This document shows positions 34,390 through 44,012 of a stretch of 64,000 bases of DNA, piece after piece (positions within the stretch are counted from its first letter, which is position 1; the number at the start of each line of letters is the position of its first letter). A model generated the notes under the pieces. The model made no database searches. It was not told where the DNA came from and saw only the letters and a list, made by a program, of their open reading frames with translations. Origin of the DNA: Chitinophaga lutea (GTDB lineage Bacteria; Bacteroidota; Bacteroidia; Chitinophagales; Chitinophagaceae); the NCBI RefSeq assembly GCF_003813775.1, contig NZ_RPDH01000001.1:2480001-2544000 (forward strand), read 5' to 3'. Both the position numbers and the translations under genes were made by a program.

Positions 34390-35256
34390 TTAAACCCTGT
34401 TCAGGAAAAATGTTTGCAATGCTTTCACGTAATCTTCGTCTGTGCGGATGCTGATCAGTTCTGCCCCGCTTTTCAGGAATGCGCTCCGGCAATACTGTGC
34501 GTGTTGTTGAAACTGATGGGTGTAATACTGCCGTATTTTTTTATCGCCGGTATCTACCCATTGCGAAGCGCCCGTTTCACCGTCCGTCATCCGGATCATG
34601 CCTACGGGCGGTAGTTCTTTATCGCGCGGGTCGTACACCTGTACGCCTACCACATCGTGCCGTTTGGCGGCGATGTTGAGCGCGTCCTGGTAGTTGCCGG
34701 AGAAAAAGTCGCTCAGCAAAAAAACAATGCTGCGTTTTTTGGTGGCATTGTTGAAGAAGCGCAGCGTTTCGGATATGTTGGTGCCTTTTCGTTTTGGTTT
34801 GAACGACAGCAGCTCGCGGATGATGAAGAGGATATGCGACTTTCCTTTTTTAGGCGGGATGTATTTCTCCATGCCGTCGCTGAAAAAGATGACGCCGACT
34901 TTATCGTTGTTCTTGATGGCCGAAAACGCCAGTACGGCGCAGAGCTCGGTAACGAGGCTGCGCTTGGTGTGGGTGGCGGTGCCGAACGATTCGCTTTCGC
35001 TGACGTCGACGAGCAGCATCACGGTAAGCTCCCTTTCTTCTTCGAACACCTTCACGAAGGGATGGTTGAAGCGGGCGGTCACGTTCCAGTCGATCGACCG
35101 TACGTCGTCACCGAAATGGTAGTCGCGCACTTCGCTGAACGACATCCCCCTGCCCTTGAAAGCGCTGTGGTATTCGCCGGCGAATATGTGATTGGTAAGC
35201 CCTTTGGTTTTGATTTCCAGCTGGCGGACCTTCTTGAGTATTTCTGAAGTTTCCAT
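34390..35256 (-). CDS. DUF58 protein (VWA-like, MoxR partner)
   Basis: 288 aa, no signal peptide. A DUF58 protein: the signature YHSAFKGRGMSFSEVRDYHFGDDVRSIDWNVTARF is in residues 28-62, with VKVFEEERELTVMLLVDVSESESFG after it, where DVSES provides a partial MIDAS-like site. DUF58 proteins are almost always next to a MoxR ATPase and are thought to be its substrate adaptor. Placed 10 bases after moxR, in the same direction. Cytoplasmic. Confidence 0.92.
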   Translation of the reverse strand: METSEILKKVRQLEIKTKGLTNHIFAGEYHSAFKGRGMSFSEVRDYHFGDDVRSIDWNVTARFNHPFVKVFEEERELTVMLLVDVSESESFGTATHTKRSLVTELCAVLAFSAIKNNDKVGVIFFSDGMEKYIPPKKGKSHILFIIRELLSFKPKRKGTNISETLRFFNNATKKRSIVFLLSDFFSGNYQDALNIAAKRHDVVGVQVYDPRDKELPPVGMIRMTDGETGASQWVDTGDKKIRQYYTHQFQQHAQYCRSAFLKSGAELISIRTDEDYVKALQTFFLNRV

Positions 35257-35266
35257 GGCTTACGGT

Positions 35267-36268
35267 TTATGGCACTTCCACTGCGTTGAGAATTTCGCTG
35301 AGGATGTTTTCGCTCGTTACGTTTTCGGCTTCCGCTTCGTAGGTGAGGCCAACGCGGTGGCGCATCACGTCGAAGCATACGCTGCGCACGTCTTCCGGAA
35401 TCACGTACCCCCTGCGCTTCATGAAGGCGTAGGCTTTGGAGGCCAGTGCCAGGTTGATGCTGGCGCGGGGAGAACCGCCGTAAGCGATGAGCGGCTTGAG
35501 TTTGGCCAGTTTATATTCTTCGGGGTTGCGGGTTGCAAACACCACGTCGATGATATATTGTTCGATCTTCTCGTCCATGTACACCTCGCGCACCAGCTTG
35601 CGGGCCTCCAGGATCTCAGCAGGGTTGACTACCGGGTTTACTTTCGCCTGGCCGTCGGGCTGCAGGTTCTGGCGGATGATGTGGCGTTCTTCTTCTTTGG
35701 TGGGATAGCCGATCACGACTTTCAGCATAAAACGGTCTACCTGTGCTTCCGGCAACGTATAGGTACCTTCCTGTTCTATCGGGTTTTGTGTGGCCAGTAC
35801 GAGGAAAGGCTCTTCGAGTTTGAAAGTGGTATCGCCGATGGTGATCTGCCGTTCCTGCATCGCTTCGAGCAGGGCGCTCTGCACTTTTGCCGGGGCGCGG
35901 TTGATCTCGTCCGCCAGGATGAAGTTGGCGAAGATGGGCCCTTTCCTTACCATGAACTCATTGCGCTGCTGGTTGTAGATCATGGTGCCCACCACGTCGG
36001 CCGGCAGCAGGTCCGGGGTGAACTGGATGCGGGAAAAGCGGCCATTGATGGCCGAAGCCAGGGATTTGATGGAGAGCGTTTTAGCCAGCCCCGGTACGCC
36101 TTCGAGGAGCACGTGCCCCTGAGCCAGGAGGCCGATCATCAGGCGTTCCACCATGTACTTCTGGCCTACGATCACTTTGTTGATTTCCAGGTTCAGGATG
36201 TCTACAAATGAGCTGGCCTGGTGAATCCTGTCGTTCAGTTGGCGGATATCGTACGATGTATTTTCCAT
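35267..36268 (-). CDS. MoxR-family AAA+ ATPase
   Basis: 333 aa from the ATG at 36268 (MENTSYDIRQLNDRIHQ); the longer frame adds 19 residues of no family character. Walker A is GVPGLAKT (in VLLEGVPGLAKTLSIKSLA), Walker B is LADEINRAPAKVQSALLEAMQE, and a sensor segment is VLATQNPIEQEGTYTLPEAQVDRF. It should work with the DUF58 and Bat proteins as an ATP-driven chaperone unit for envelope proteins, as proposed for the Bat/MoxR systems. First gene of the five-gene minus-strand operon. Confidence 0.95.
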   Translation of the reverse strand: MENTSYDIRQLNDRIHQASSFVDILNLEINKVIVGQKYMVERLMIGLLAQGHVLLEGVPGLAKTLSIKSLASAINGRFSRIQFTPDLLPADVVGTMIYNQQRNEFMVRKGPIFANFILADEINRAPAKVQSALLEAMQERQITIGDTTFKLEEPFLVLATQNPIEQEGTYTLPEAQVDRFMLKVVIGYPTKEEERHIIRQNLQPDGQAKVNPVVNPAEILEARKLVREVYMDEKIEQYIIDVVFATRNPEEYKLAKLKPLIAYGGSPRASINLALASKAYAFMKRRGYVIPEDVRSVCFDVMRHRVGLTYEAEAENVTSENILSEILNAVEVP

Positions 36269-36757
36269 GTATTTACATTTCGAGGTTGCTAAAATAATGA
36301 TTCTGCTCTTTAAACCTACTGCCATGGCGGGTATGCGCCGTTAAATTGCTGTTAAAAACGCCCATTCAACATCCTCCCCCGTAAACAGATATGGTTTAAA
36401 AAAAATTCCAATTTAAGAAAGCGGATTGATATTTTACAAGCGGAAAGCAAAATGTACTTAAAATTATCTGCCGCCCGCCTCTTGCCCACTGCCATCATAT
36501 GGATAATGCTCCGGAAACCGCACACATCAAACAAAACCCGTACCCAATTCCCGAATGTATTCAAATAAAAAGCATTATAAAAATATTTAAAATAATATTT
36601 GATGACCGGGCATGCCGGTGCTGCATTAAAGAGTTGTGGATGTTCGGGTTAGGCGCCGCCGGCTGACGGGTAATGCGGCATCACATGATTGCGGTACCCG
36701 TAACAGGGAAAAAGGGTGTAAGTTGCAGGTGTTCTTTCCGCTAAATGATTGTTGTAC
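36269..36757. other. 489-base intergenic region without a supported gene
   Basis: Between moxR and the response regulator. It contains an AT-rich core (about 36540-36605, dominated by TTTAAA/ATATTT) and no open frame with a credible start, signal or family motif; a 70-codon minus-strand frame is ignored. It must hold the promoters of both divergent units, but I see no clean TAnnTTTG element in either direction. Confidence 0.6.
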
Positions 36758-37387
36758 ATGCCGGTTAACATACTTGTTTATGAAGACAATGCCAGCCTGC
36801 GGGAAAGCCTGGCCAACCTGCTTTCGCTGACCGAGATATACCAGGTGGCGGGCGCCTGGCCGGATTGCGCCCTGGTGAAAGAACAGGTGGCGCAGTTGCG
36901 GCCCGATGTTATATTGATGGACATCGACATGCCGGGCGTCAACGGCATCAGCGCCGTAAAGCAGATCCGCAGCTTTGACCAGGCGGTGCAGATCATAATG
37001 CTGACCGTGTTTGACGATAACAACCATGTGTTCGAGGCGCTTTGCGCCGGGGCCAACGGATATCTCCTGAAAAAATACATATCAGACAGGCTGGTGCCGT
37101 CTATCCAGGAAGTACTGAACGGAGGAGCCCCCATGAGCCCTTCCATCGCGCGCATGGTCATTACCAGCATGCAGCAGCCCGGGACGGGGAACGATTACCA
37201 GCTCACCAACCGCGAAAAAGAAATTCTTCAATCCCTCTCCAGGGGAAACAGCTTCAAACTGATTGCCGCAGACCTGGGCATCAGCCTCGACACGGTGCGT
37301 ACCCACATCAAACGTATTTACGATAAACTCCATGTTCGTTCCCAAATCGAAGCGGTGAGCAAAGCGATCAACGAAAAACTGGTATAG
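36758..37387 (+). CDS. NarL/FixJ-type response regulator
   Basis: 209 aa from the ATG at 36758; the earlier TTG adds three residues. The receiver domain has the acid pair Glu9-Asp10, phosphoacceptor Asp55 in LMDIDMPG, and the conserved Lys105 in YLLKK. A LuxR-type helix-turn-helix occupies about 145-205 (LTNREKEILQSLSRGNSFKLIAADLGISLDTVRTHIKRIYDKL). It is the natural partner of the large kinase at 38.8-42.3 kb, whose HisKA_3 domain matches this NarL type. The genes are convergent around the NHL lipoprotein, so they are transcribed separately. Confidence 0.95.
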   Translation: MPVNILVYEDNASLRESLANLLSLTEIYQVAGAWPDCALVKEQVAQLRPDVILMDIDMPGVNGISAVKQIRSFDQAVQIIMLTVFDDNNHVFEALCAGANGYLLKKYISDRLVPSIQEVLNGGAPMSPSIARMVITSMQQPGTGNDYQLTNREKEILQSLSRGNSFKLIAADLGISLDTVRTHIKRIYDKLHVRSQIEAVSKAINEKLV

Positions 37388-37460
37388 CCCGCCACATCAT
37401 TACGGTATTGTTTTGGTTTACCGCCGTCGCCAACTTTGCATTCAGCAAAATCACAGCGCG

Positions 37461-38822
37461 ATGAAAAACATTGTACCCCGAAAGTTACTGACATGGAGCC
37501 TGCTGCTGGCTGCGGCCTGCACAAAAGATAACGGCGGCCAGGACAACACCAGAGAGCTTCCCGTCATCCAGTCCATCAGCCCCGACAAAGGCCCTCAGGG
37601 CACTTCCGTCACCATCCTCGGGCTTCATTTCTCCGCCGTTCCCGGCAATAATACCGTTACGTTCAACAATGTGGCCGCGACCGTCACCCAGGCGGAAACC
37701 GGCAAGCTGGTGGTTATGGTGCCGAAAGGCGCCGGTACCGGCCCTGTAACGGTAACGGTTAATGGAAAAACAGCCAACGGCCCCGCGTTTACCTATCAAT
37801 ACGGCTTTACCGTTACGACGCTCGCCGGCGGCACCAAAGGGTATGCAGACGGGACGGGGGCGGCGGCCATGTTCGATTCGCCTTCGGATGTATGTACGGA
37901 TAACGACGGAAATGTGTACGTAGCGGACAGGCTCAACCAGCGCATCCGTAAAGTTACGCCGGCGGGTGTGGTGACTACCCTGGCCGGCAGCACACTGGGG
38001 TATGTAGACGGCCACGGCGTCAGCGCGAAGTTCAGCATGCCGAGAGGTGTTGCCATGGGCGGCGGCGGTATTTACGTGGCGGATGAAACGAGTCACCGCA
38101 TCCGCAAAGTTGCGCTCGACGGCTGGGTAACTACCATTGCCGGTAACGGGCAGGCAGGATTTAAAGACACAACGGCGCCGCAGGCGAGGTTTTATCATCC
38201 TTACGATGTTGCCGTCAGCAAATACGGGTCAATCTTTGTAGTGGACCAGGCCAATCACCGCATCCGCAAGATCAGGAACGGGCAGGTGACGACGCTGGCA
38301 GGCAGGCTTGAAGGAAGGGCAGATGGGGAAGGCGCCGATGCGAAATTCGCGTTCCCGTGGGGTATCGCTGTAAGCCCCGGCGGCGCGGTGTACATTGCGG
38401 ATGGCTATGATAACGGTGTCCGCAAACTGGAGTTCAAAAGTATAGCCACGGGCGTGCTGGTAGATGAAGATACCGCAACGACTATCCCTACCACCAAAGT
38501 CATTATCAGCACATTGCTGCGGGGCGGAACGGGCGATGCGGACGGCGATCTCGGTACGGCAAAAATCGAACTTATATACAACCTGGGTACAGACGCCGCG
38601 GGAAATATTTACCTGGCAGACGGTGGTTCGCAAAAGGTGCGTATGGTAACTCCGGCTGGTCAGGTGTTGACGGTAGCCGGGAGCTATCCTCCGGGGTATC
38701 TGGATGGCAGCGGGACGGCAGCGAAGTTTCGGCACGCCGGCGGCGTGGCGGTGGATAAGCAGGGGAATATATATCTTGCCGATACCCATAATCACTGCAT
38801 CCGCAAAATCACACCTGAATAA
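37461..38822 (+). CDS. IPT/TIG and six-NHL-repeat lipoprotein
   Basis: 453 aa from the ATG at 37461 (the longer frame adds 16 residues). Signal with lipobox AAAC near residue 20, an IPT/TIG immunoglobulin-like domain about 36-115 (PVIQSISPDKGPQGTSVTILG), then six NHL repeats, each ending in a RIRKV/KVR-type strand, for example NVYVADRLNQRIRKV, IYVADETSHRIRKV, IFVVDQANHRIRKI and NIYLADTHNHCIRKI. Six repeats give one closed beta-propeller. It should be exposed at the cell surface or in the periplasm and bind a ligand, such as a carbohydrate or a protein. It lies between the response regulator and the sensor kinase, but on the regulator's strand, so a role in signal presentation is possible and untested. 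Confidence 0.9.
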   Translation: MKNIVPRKLLTWSLLLAAACTKDNGGQDNTRELPVIQSISPDKGPQGTSVTILGLHFSAVPGNNTVTFNNVAATVTQAETGKLVVMVPKGAGTGPVTVTVNGKTANGPAFTYQYGFTVTTLAGGTKGYADGTGAAAMFDSPSDVCTDNDGNVYVADRLNQRIRKVTPAGVVTTLAGSTLGYVDGHGVSAKFSMPRGVAMGGGGIYVADETSHRIRKVALDGWVTTIAGNGQAGFKDTTAPQARFYHPYDVAVSKYGSIFVVDQANHRIRKIRNGQVTTLAGRLEGRADGEGADAKFAFPWGIAVSPGGAVYIADGYDNGVRKLEFKSIATGVLVDEDTATTIPTTKVIISTLLRGGTGDADGDLGTAKIELIYNLGTDAAGNIYLADGGSQKVRMVTPAGQVLTVAGSYPPGYLDGSGTAAKFRHAGGVAVDKQGNIYLADTHNHCIRKITPE

Positions 38823-38834
38823 AGCGGCTTATTT

Positions 38835-41800
38835 TCATACCGGCCATTGCAGCGCAATGGTAGTGCCGCCGCCCTGAATGGAGCGTATCACAAGCGTTCC
38901 GTTCAATGCGGCGGCACGATTATGCATATTCCTGATACCGTTGCCGGAGCCGGTTCCTGATACATCGAATCCCCTCCCGTCGTCGGCGATCACCATATGC
39001 ATCGTGTCCCGCTCCCGCCGTAACTTGATATGGACGCCGGTGGCTTCGCTGTATTTGACAATATTGTTGATCGCTTCTTTGTAAATCAGATAGATGTCTT
39101 TCCGCTGCCCGGGGTTAAGCCGGATATTGTCCAGCTGGCCGTCTTCATTGAAAATGTAACGGATGCGTGCGGGCTCCAGCATCTCCGCGGTAAACTCTTT
39201 CAGGCGGATCATGATCCTTTCGATCGTATCATTGGCGGGGTTGATGGCCCAGACGATGTCGCTCATGCTTTCCATCATGCGCGACGAATGTTCCCTGATC
39301 CGCAGCAGGTGGCTTTGTGCGGCATCGTGCGCAGGCATCTGCTGCATGGCCAGTTTGCTGATAATATCGATACTGGTGAGGGTGGAGCCGATTTCATCAT
39401 GAAGGTCGCGCGCAATGCTGCTCCGCAGCTTTTCTTCCACCATGTATTTGGAGATTTTGGCGGCACAGATGCCGGCTATTTTGGTGAGAAGTTGCAGGTG
39501 CCTTTTGGTGTAGAAATTCCTTTGCGGGTGCTCGGAATCAATGACGCCGTATAATTTCCCGTCTGCCAGGATCGGTACGGCGATCTCCGAAAGCCGCTGC
39601 CGGTCGTCGAGAATGTAACGTTTGTCTTTCGCCGTATTGTTGACGATCTCTGCCCGCCGGCTTCGGGCGACAGCGCCCACAATTCCTTTACCCAGCGGTA
39701 TTTCCAGCGGATTGATTATTTCTCTTTTCATCGGGTTCTTGGGCCCGTAGGCCGCTTTCTGCACCAGCAGTCCACGCTGTTCGTCGTATTCATAGATGAC
39801 GCAGTCTTCCAGCTGCAGCTGCGAGATGCAGTTGCCGGCGATGTCCCAGAGAATATCTTCGGTCGTATTTTGTCCATAGAGCGAAGTGGCGAAATAGTTC
39901 AGCACTTTTTCCGACCTGATTTTTTCCTGCAGGCGCCTCACCAGGCGGAATAATAGAAAAGTGGAAACAGCCGCAGCGATCATGAAGAACCACCAGGTGT
40001 TCCAGAAAGGTGGGCGGATGATAAAGGAAAACGGCCGGGCCGCTTCAAACCACTTTTCCCCGCTGGTGCTTGCCGCAACGGCAAAGGTGTACGCGCCGGG
40101 CGGCAACGAACTGAACCGGACGCTGTTGTTATTGCCATGAGCCACCCACTGACCATCGAGGCCCGCTAATCTGTACCGGTATTGCACCCGTCCCGTGTTG
40201 GAAAAGTAAGGCGCAACAAAATCGATGTCGATGGAGTTTTGATCATAGGGAAGCCTGACGGTGCCCTGGCGGCTGTCATGGGCAACATGTTCGTTGTTGA
40301 TGCGCACGCCGGTGACGGTCACCTGCAGCGAATCGTCCGCCGCCCTTACGGCCTCGGGCCTGAAATAATTGATGCCGTTGAACCCGCCAAGGAACAACAC
40401 GCCTCCGCGGCTATAATACAGGCTGTTTTGATAGAAATGGTTCCCCTGGATGTTGTCGAACTGGTCAAAGAAATCCGTTTTTCCCGATAGGCGGTTATAT
40501 CGGTACAAACCATCGTCGGTAGCCAGCCACAGGCGATCCGTACTGTCTTTCCACACGGAATGGATAAACACCCGGTCGAAGTGCGGGCTGAGTTTTTTTA
40601 GCGTGAGTTGCCGGCCCTTTTGTGTGAGCAGGTACAGGCCTTTGGTGCCCAGAATATATTCGTGCCCGGATAGCTGGTAAAGGCAGCGGGCCGGACCGGG
40701 AAGACGGGTCGACAGGGCGGCGCGTAGTGTCAGGGCCGAATCGAGGCAGTACACGCTTTTTTCGGTACCGATCCATATCTGGTGAAGATCGTCTTCATAG
40801 CAAAAGTTGAGATTTTCCTTTTCTCCCGGGAAGCGGACAGGTGTGATGGTGTAATCACGGCCGTTCATCAGGTAACCGCCGTCACGCGCGGCAATGAGGT
40901 GATGGCCATTGTGTAGCGTAAAAATCTGGTCGATAAAATCATTTTCCAGTTTGGACCGGAGGTTGTCTCCCGCCGGCCCTGCCGGGAACGAAGGCCTTTT
41001 GTACCTGCCCGTGGATGACTCGTAAAGCCACACCCCGCGATTGGTCTGCCCGATGATCACATAACGGCCATCGTATGCGATGCCGCGAACGGAAGGGTGG
41101 TTCATTTTATCGGAAGCGCCGGACGTGGGGAATACAGGCCGGATAGTACCCCGCTGCAGATCGAAGTAGGCGATGCCGTTGATAGTGGCCAGCCAGAGGT
41201 TCCCGTTTTCATCTGCCGCGAAACCCCGCACATGGTTGCTGAAATACCTGGCGGGATCGGTTTCCCAGTTCCGGATAAGGCCTATTTCCTGCTGGCCCGG
41301 CCGGAAAGAGAGCAGGCTGAAATCGTTACAGGCCCATACCTGGCGATGTTCGTCGAGGTAAAGATCTACAAGCCCTTCCTGGTTGAACAGCGGCCGGCCG
41401 TTGTGGAACAACCTGCATGCGCGGTATTTCCCGGTAACACCGTTGTATTCCAGTAATCCTTTGGATGTGGCGAGCAGATGCCTGCTGGCGTCCAGGGGCT
41501 GCACGTCGTTGATAAGGAGGAAATTATCGGCCGCGTCAGGAAGATGCTGCCAGATGTTTACGGGCGATATTTTCTGCGCGGAAAAATCGTACAGGAACGA
41601 CTGGTTTTTCCAGTTGGAAACCAGCGCTGCCTGTTCGCTGAGGGCATTGACCGAATACAGGTCGCTGACGGGAAGCGAGTCACAATAGCCGGGTTTTTTT
41701 CGATAAAGGTTACCGGCTGCACAGTAAAAAACGGTATTGCCGAAAGTACTCAGTGAGTACTGTCTGGTATGGAAGGGCGGAGCACCCGGGAATGCCCCCG

Positions 41801-42263
41801 CGGGGGGGCGGAATGAGCCGGTAAGACTGTCGTACGTATAAATGCCGCGCGTAGTGAGCAGCTGTACCGGTTGGCCGGGCAGTTCGAAAATGTTTCCGGG
41901 GGAGGGGCGCCAGACAGTATCCACAGCCACATTCCGGAAGTCGGCCTGGTCGTCGTTAAACAGGTAAAGCCCCTTGATACCGGTGACCCAAATCCGGTTT
42001 TGACGGTCGCAGAGGATGGAGCCGAGCCTTTCGCCAGGGAAGAAGACGGTGATCCGTTTGCCGTCGAAACGTTTTACCTGGTTGTGGTACAACAGCCAGA
42101 TGAACCCGTTCCGATCCCGTGTTATCCGCCGCAAGCCAACGGTGCGTATGCCTGAATTATCGTCGAAAAGCCGGACATGGTAGTCTGGCAACTGCGCCAT
42201 GGCAGCGGATGTGCAGAGTGTAAACAGCCATAAACCCAATATGGAAGACAGCTTTTTGTTCAA
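38835..42263 (-). CDS. Large propeller-Y_Y_Y-GAF histidine kinase
   Basis: 1142 aa. Signal peptide (to about 23), many two-component propeller repeats forming two putative seven-bladed beta-propellers up to about residue 660 (repeated motifs such as NGFIWLLYHNQ, RIWVTGIKGLYLF, NLWLATINGIAY), a Y_Y_Y domain (RYRLAGLDGQWV, SSLPPGAYTFAV), one transmembrane helix about 765-785 (WWFFMIAAAVSTFLLF), a GAF domain (ILWDIAGNCISQLQ to LLTKIAGICAAKI), then HisKA_3 with phospho-His955 in RDLHDE and a HATPase with DDGRGFD and GNGIRNM. This is the hybrid-two-component style periplasmic sensor, but with a NarL-type kinase and no receiver or AraC output. Ligand not known. Partner most likely the regulator at 36.8-37.4 kb. 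Confidence 0.94.
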   Translation of the reverse strand: MNKKLSSILGLWLFTLCTSAAMAQLPDYHVRLFDDNSGIRTVGLRRITRDRNGFIWLLYHNQVKRFDGKRITVFFPGERLGSILCDRQNRIWVTGIKGLYLFNDDQADFRNVAVDTVWRPSPGNIFELPGQPVQLLTTRGIYTYDSLTGSFRPPAGAFPGAPPFHTRQYSLSTFGNTVFYCAAGNLYRKKPGYCDSLPVSDLYSVNALSEQAALVSNWKNQSFLYDFSAQKISPVNIWQHLPDAADNFLLINDVQPLDASRHLLATSKGLLEYNGVTGKYRACRLFHNGRPLFNQEGLVDLYLDEHRQVWACNDFSLLSFRPGQQEIGLIRNWETDPARYFSNHVRGFAADENGNLWLATINGIAYFDLQRGTIRPVFPTSGASDKMNHPSVRGIAYDGRYVIIGQTNRGVWLYESSTGRYKRPSFPAGPAGDNLRSKLENDFIDQIFTLHNGHHLIAARDGGYLMNGRDYTITPVRFPGEKENLNFCYEDDLHQIWIGTEKSVYCLDSALTLRAALSTRLPGPARCLYQLSGHEYILGTKGLYLLTQKGRQLTLKKLSPHFDRVFIHSVWKDSTDRLWLATDDGLYRYNRLSGKTDFFDQFDNIQGNHFYQNSLYYSRGGVLFLGGFNGINYFRPEAVRAADDSLQVTVTGVRINNEHVAHDSRQGTVRLPYDQNSIDIDFVAPYFSNTGRVQYRYRLAGLDGQWVAHGNNNSVRFSSLPPGAYTFAVAASTSGEKWFEAARPFSFIIRPPFWNTWWFFMIAAAVSTFLLFRLVRRLQEKIRSEKVLNYFATSLYGQNTTEDILWDIAGNCISQLQLEDCVIYEYDEQRGLLVQKAAYGPKNPMKREIINPLEIPLGKGIVGAVARSRRAEIVNNTAKDKRYILDDRQRLSEIAVPILADGKLYGVIDSEHPQRNFYTKRHLQLLTKIAGICAAKISKYMVEEKLRSSIARDLHDEIGSTLTSIDIISKLAMQQMPAHDAAQSHLLRIREHSSRMMESMSDIVWAINPANDTIERIMIRLKEFTAEMLEPARIRYIFNEDGQLDNIRLNPGQRKDIYLIYKEAINNIVKYSEATGVHIKLRRERDTMHMVIADDGRGFDVSGTGSGNGIRNMHNRAAALNGTLVIRSIQGGGTTIALQWPV

Positions 42264-42353
42264 TGGGGTTTCGTTATATGCTTAAATGTACAAATTTGGG
42301 CGATGGGTTTTCATATTATGGTGAAAATGTATTTGACTTGCGGACGAAGGTAA

Positions 42354-42387
42354 TTTGGCGGCGGTTTTTATGTAAACCGTACATTTG
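42354..42387 (+). promoter_or_regulatory. Promoter upstream of the 42446 gene
   Basis: TTTG at 42354-42357, a 22-base spacer, TACATTTG at 42380-42387. It points at the small gene that starts at 42446, with a leader of about 50 bases. Confidence 0.45.
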
Positions 42388-42445
42388 TCATCCGTTTATG
42401 GCTGCAACCGTTATGCCATGAATCTAAAACACTAAAAACCAAGGG

Positions 42446-42781
42446 ATGGAACAGGAAGACTTTGCAATAAGATGGAAGAAAGTGGAGGAGTTGCTGCACG
42501 AACGTTTCGGCAAAACGCCGAACATGGAGGCCATTCTTTTACTGATCGGGATACAGGAGCTGAACAGCCCCAAAACGAAATTCACCAAGGAACAGAAACA
42601 GGACCTGATGCATATCGCCGTGTGTACGCTGCTGACCCAGAGCGGGTATTATGAACCGGAAGGACGCGACCGCGACGGGTGGCCGCATTTCAAAGAGCTG
42701 CAGCCCGTGCCCAAGATGGGGCTCGAAGAGCAGGAGCGGTTTTTAAAGGAGCATGTGATCGCTTATTTCGAGGAGGAGTAA
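42446..42781 (+). CDS. Conserved small protein of unknown function
   Basis: 111 aa, soluble, acidic, no signal peptide. Segments MEAILLLIGIQELNSPKTKFTKEQKQDLMHIAVCTLLTQ and GYYEPEGRDRDGWPHFKELQPVPKMG look well-ordered and helical, with a proline/aromatic turn. I do not recognise a named family, but the sequence looks like a conserved Bacteroidota hypothetical protein. It starts 182 bases from the divergent kinase gene and carries its own promoter-like element; the cyclophilin gene follows after 107 bases. No function can be given. Confidence 0.7.
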   Translation: MEQEDFAIRWKKVEELLHERFGKTPNMEAILLLIGIQELNSPKTKFTKEQKQDLMHIAVCTLLTQSGYYEPEGRDRDGWPHFKELQPVPKMGLEEQERFLKEHVIAYFEEE

Positions 42782-42888
42782 AACCGGAGATATTAATCCG
42801 CCGCATGCCCCACTATCGCTGAAGGGTGCGACGCAACGGCTGCTGGGCCCGGATCCCGCCGCCCGTTCCACCACAACAAACAAACCTC

Positions 42889-43554
42889 ATGCATAAAACC
42901 CTGCTCATTGCTTTGTTGCTGCTGGCCGGATTGGCCGCCAACGCCCAACGTAACCGCAAAGTAAAGGTGACCACCGATTACGGCACCATGGTGATCAGGC
43001 TGTACGACCAGACGCCGAAGCACCGCGACAATTTCATCAAACTGGTGAAGCGCCGTTTTTACGACAGCCTGTTGTTTCACCGGGTGATCAGACAATTTAT
43101 GATACAGGGCGGCGACCCCTCGTCCAAAAGGGCCGCGGCCGGTACTTTGCTGGGTGAAGGCAGCGTGGGATATACGGTGCCCGCCGAGTTCCAGCTCGAC
43201 CTGTACCATAAAAAAGGCGTGCTGGCGGCGGCGCGCGATAACAATCCCGCCAAAGCCTCCGACGGGTGCCAGTTTTATATCGTGCAGGGCAAAAAGTTCA
43301 CGGACGGCCAGCTCGATACGCTGGAACAAACCCGCCTTGGGGGCCGCAAGATACCCGTCGACCAGCGGGAAACGTATAAAAGGATCGGCGGATCGCCGCA
43401 CCTCGATCAGAGTTACACCGTATTCGGGGAAGTGGTCAGCGGGCTGGCCGTGATCGACAGCATTGCCGCGGTAAAAACCGACAAAAACAACCGGCCCGTG
43501 CAGGACGTGCGCATCCGGAAAATCAGGCTCGTCAAGAAATTCCTGTTTTTCTAA
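42889..43554 (+). CDS. Secreted cyclophilin-type peptidyl-prolyl isomerase
   Basis: 221 aa from the ATG at 42889 (the longer frame starts in non-coding DNA). Signal peptide 1-20 (ANAQ), then the cyclophilin fold. The catalytic Arg65 is in FHRVIRQFMIQGGDP, followed by NPAKASDGCQFYIV and YTVFGEVVSGLAVIDSI. It should turn prolyl bonds during folding of envelope proteins in the periplasm. It has an insert (KFTDGQLDTLEQTRLGGRKIPVDQRETYKRIGG) before the last strand, seen in other Bacteroidota cyclophilins. Downstream gcvH is 75 bases away and probably separate. Confidence 0.95.
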   Translation: MHKTLLIALLLLAGLAANAQRNRKVKVTTDYGTMVIRLYDQTPKHRDNFIKLVKRRFYDSLLFHRVIRQFMIQGGDPSSKRAAAGTLLGEGSVGYTVPAEFQLDLYHKKGVLAAARDNNPAKASDGCQFYIVQGKKFTDGQLDTLEQTRLGGRKIPVDQRETYKRIGGSPHLDQSYTVFGEVVSGLAVIDSIAAVKTDKNNRPVQDVRIRKIRLVKKFLFF

Positions 43555-43629
43555 GCCATTGTTAACGAAGAAGTTTTTTATTATTCTGCCCGTAAATCTT
43601 TATTTTTACGGCTCAAAATCAAAATTGAC

Positions 43630-44010
43630 ATGAATTTTCCGTCAGAACTGCGTTACACAAAAGACCATGAGTGGGTATTGCTCGAAGGGAATACTGCTAA
43701 AGTGGGTATTACCGATTTTGCACAGCGTGAGCTCGGTGATATTGTATTTGTAGACATCAACACCGTAGGCAAAGCCCTGAAAGCAGAAGAGATTTTTGGC
43801 ACCGTGGAGGCTGTAAAAACCGTATCCGACCTGTTTTTACCGGTATCCGGCACGGTGGGCGAAATCAATCCCCGCCTCGAAGGCAATCCGGAGCTCGTGA
43901 ATACCGACCCGTACGGCGAAGGCTGGATGGTGACCATTCAGGTGGAAAACACGGCAGATGTGGACGCTTTGCTGACCGCAGATGCTTATAAAGCGCTGAT
44001 CGGCGAATAA
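43630..44010 (+). CDS. gcvH: Glycine cleavage system protein H
   Basis: 126 aa lipoyl carrier that shuttles the aminomethyl group between the P, T and L proteins of glycine cleavage. The lipoylated Lys63 lies in [19 protein letters not shown]-terminal [12 protein letters not shown] and C-terminal [10 protein letters not shown] agree with the family, and the length is typical. A 7-bp hairpin CCGTAAA/TTTACGG lies at 43590-43611, close to the ATG. The downstream VanZ-like gene begins two bases after the stop, a pairing that recurs in this phylum. Confidence 0.97.
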   Translation: MNFPSELRYTKDHEWVLLEGNTAKVGITDFAQRELGDIVFVDINTVGKALKAEEIFGTVEAVKTVSDLFLPVSGTVGEINPRLEGNPELVNTDPYGEGWMVTIQVENTADVDALLTADAYKALIGE

Positions 44011-44012
44011 TA

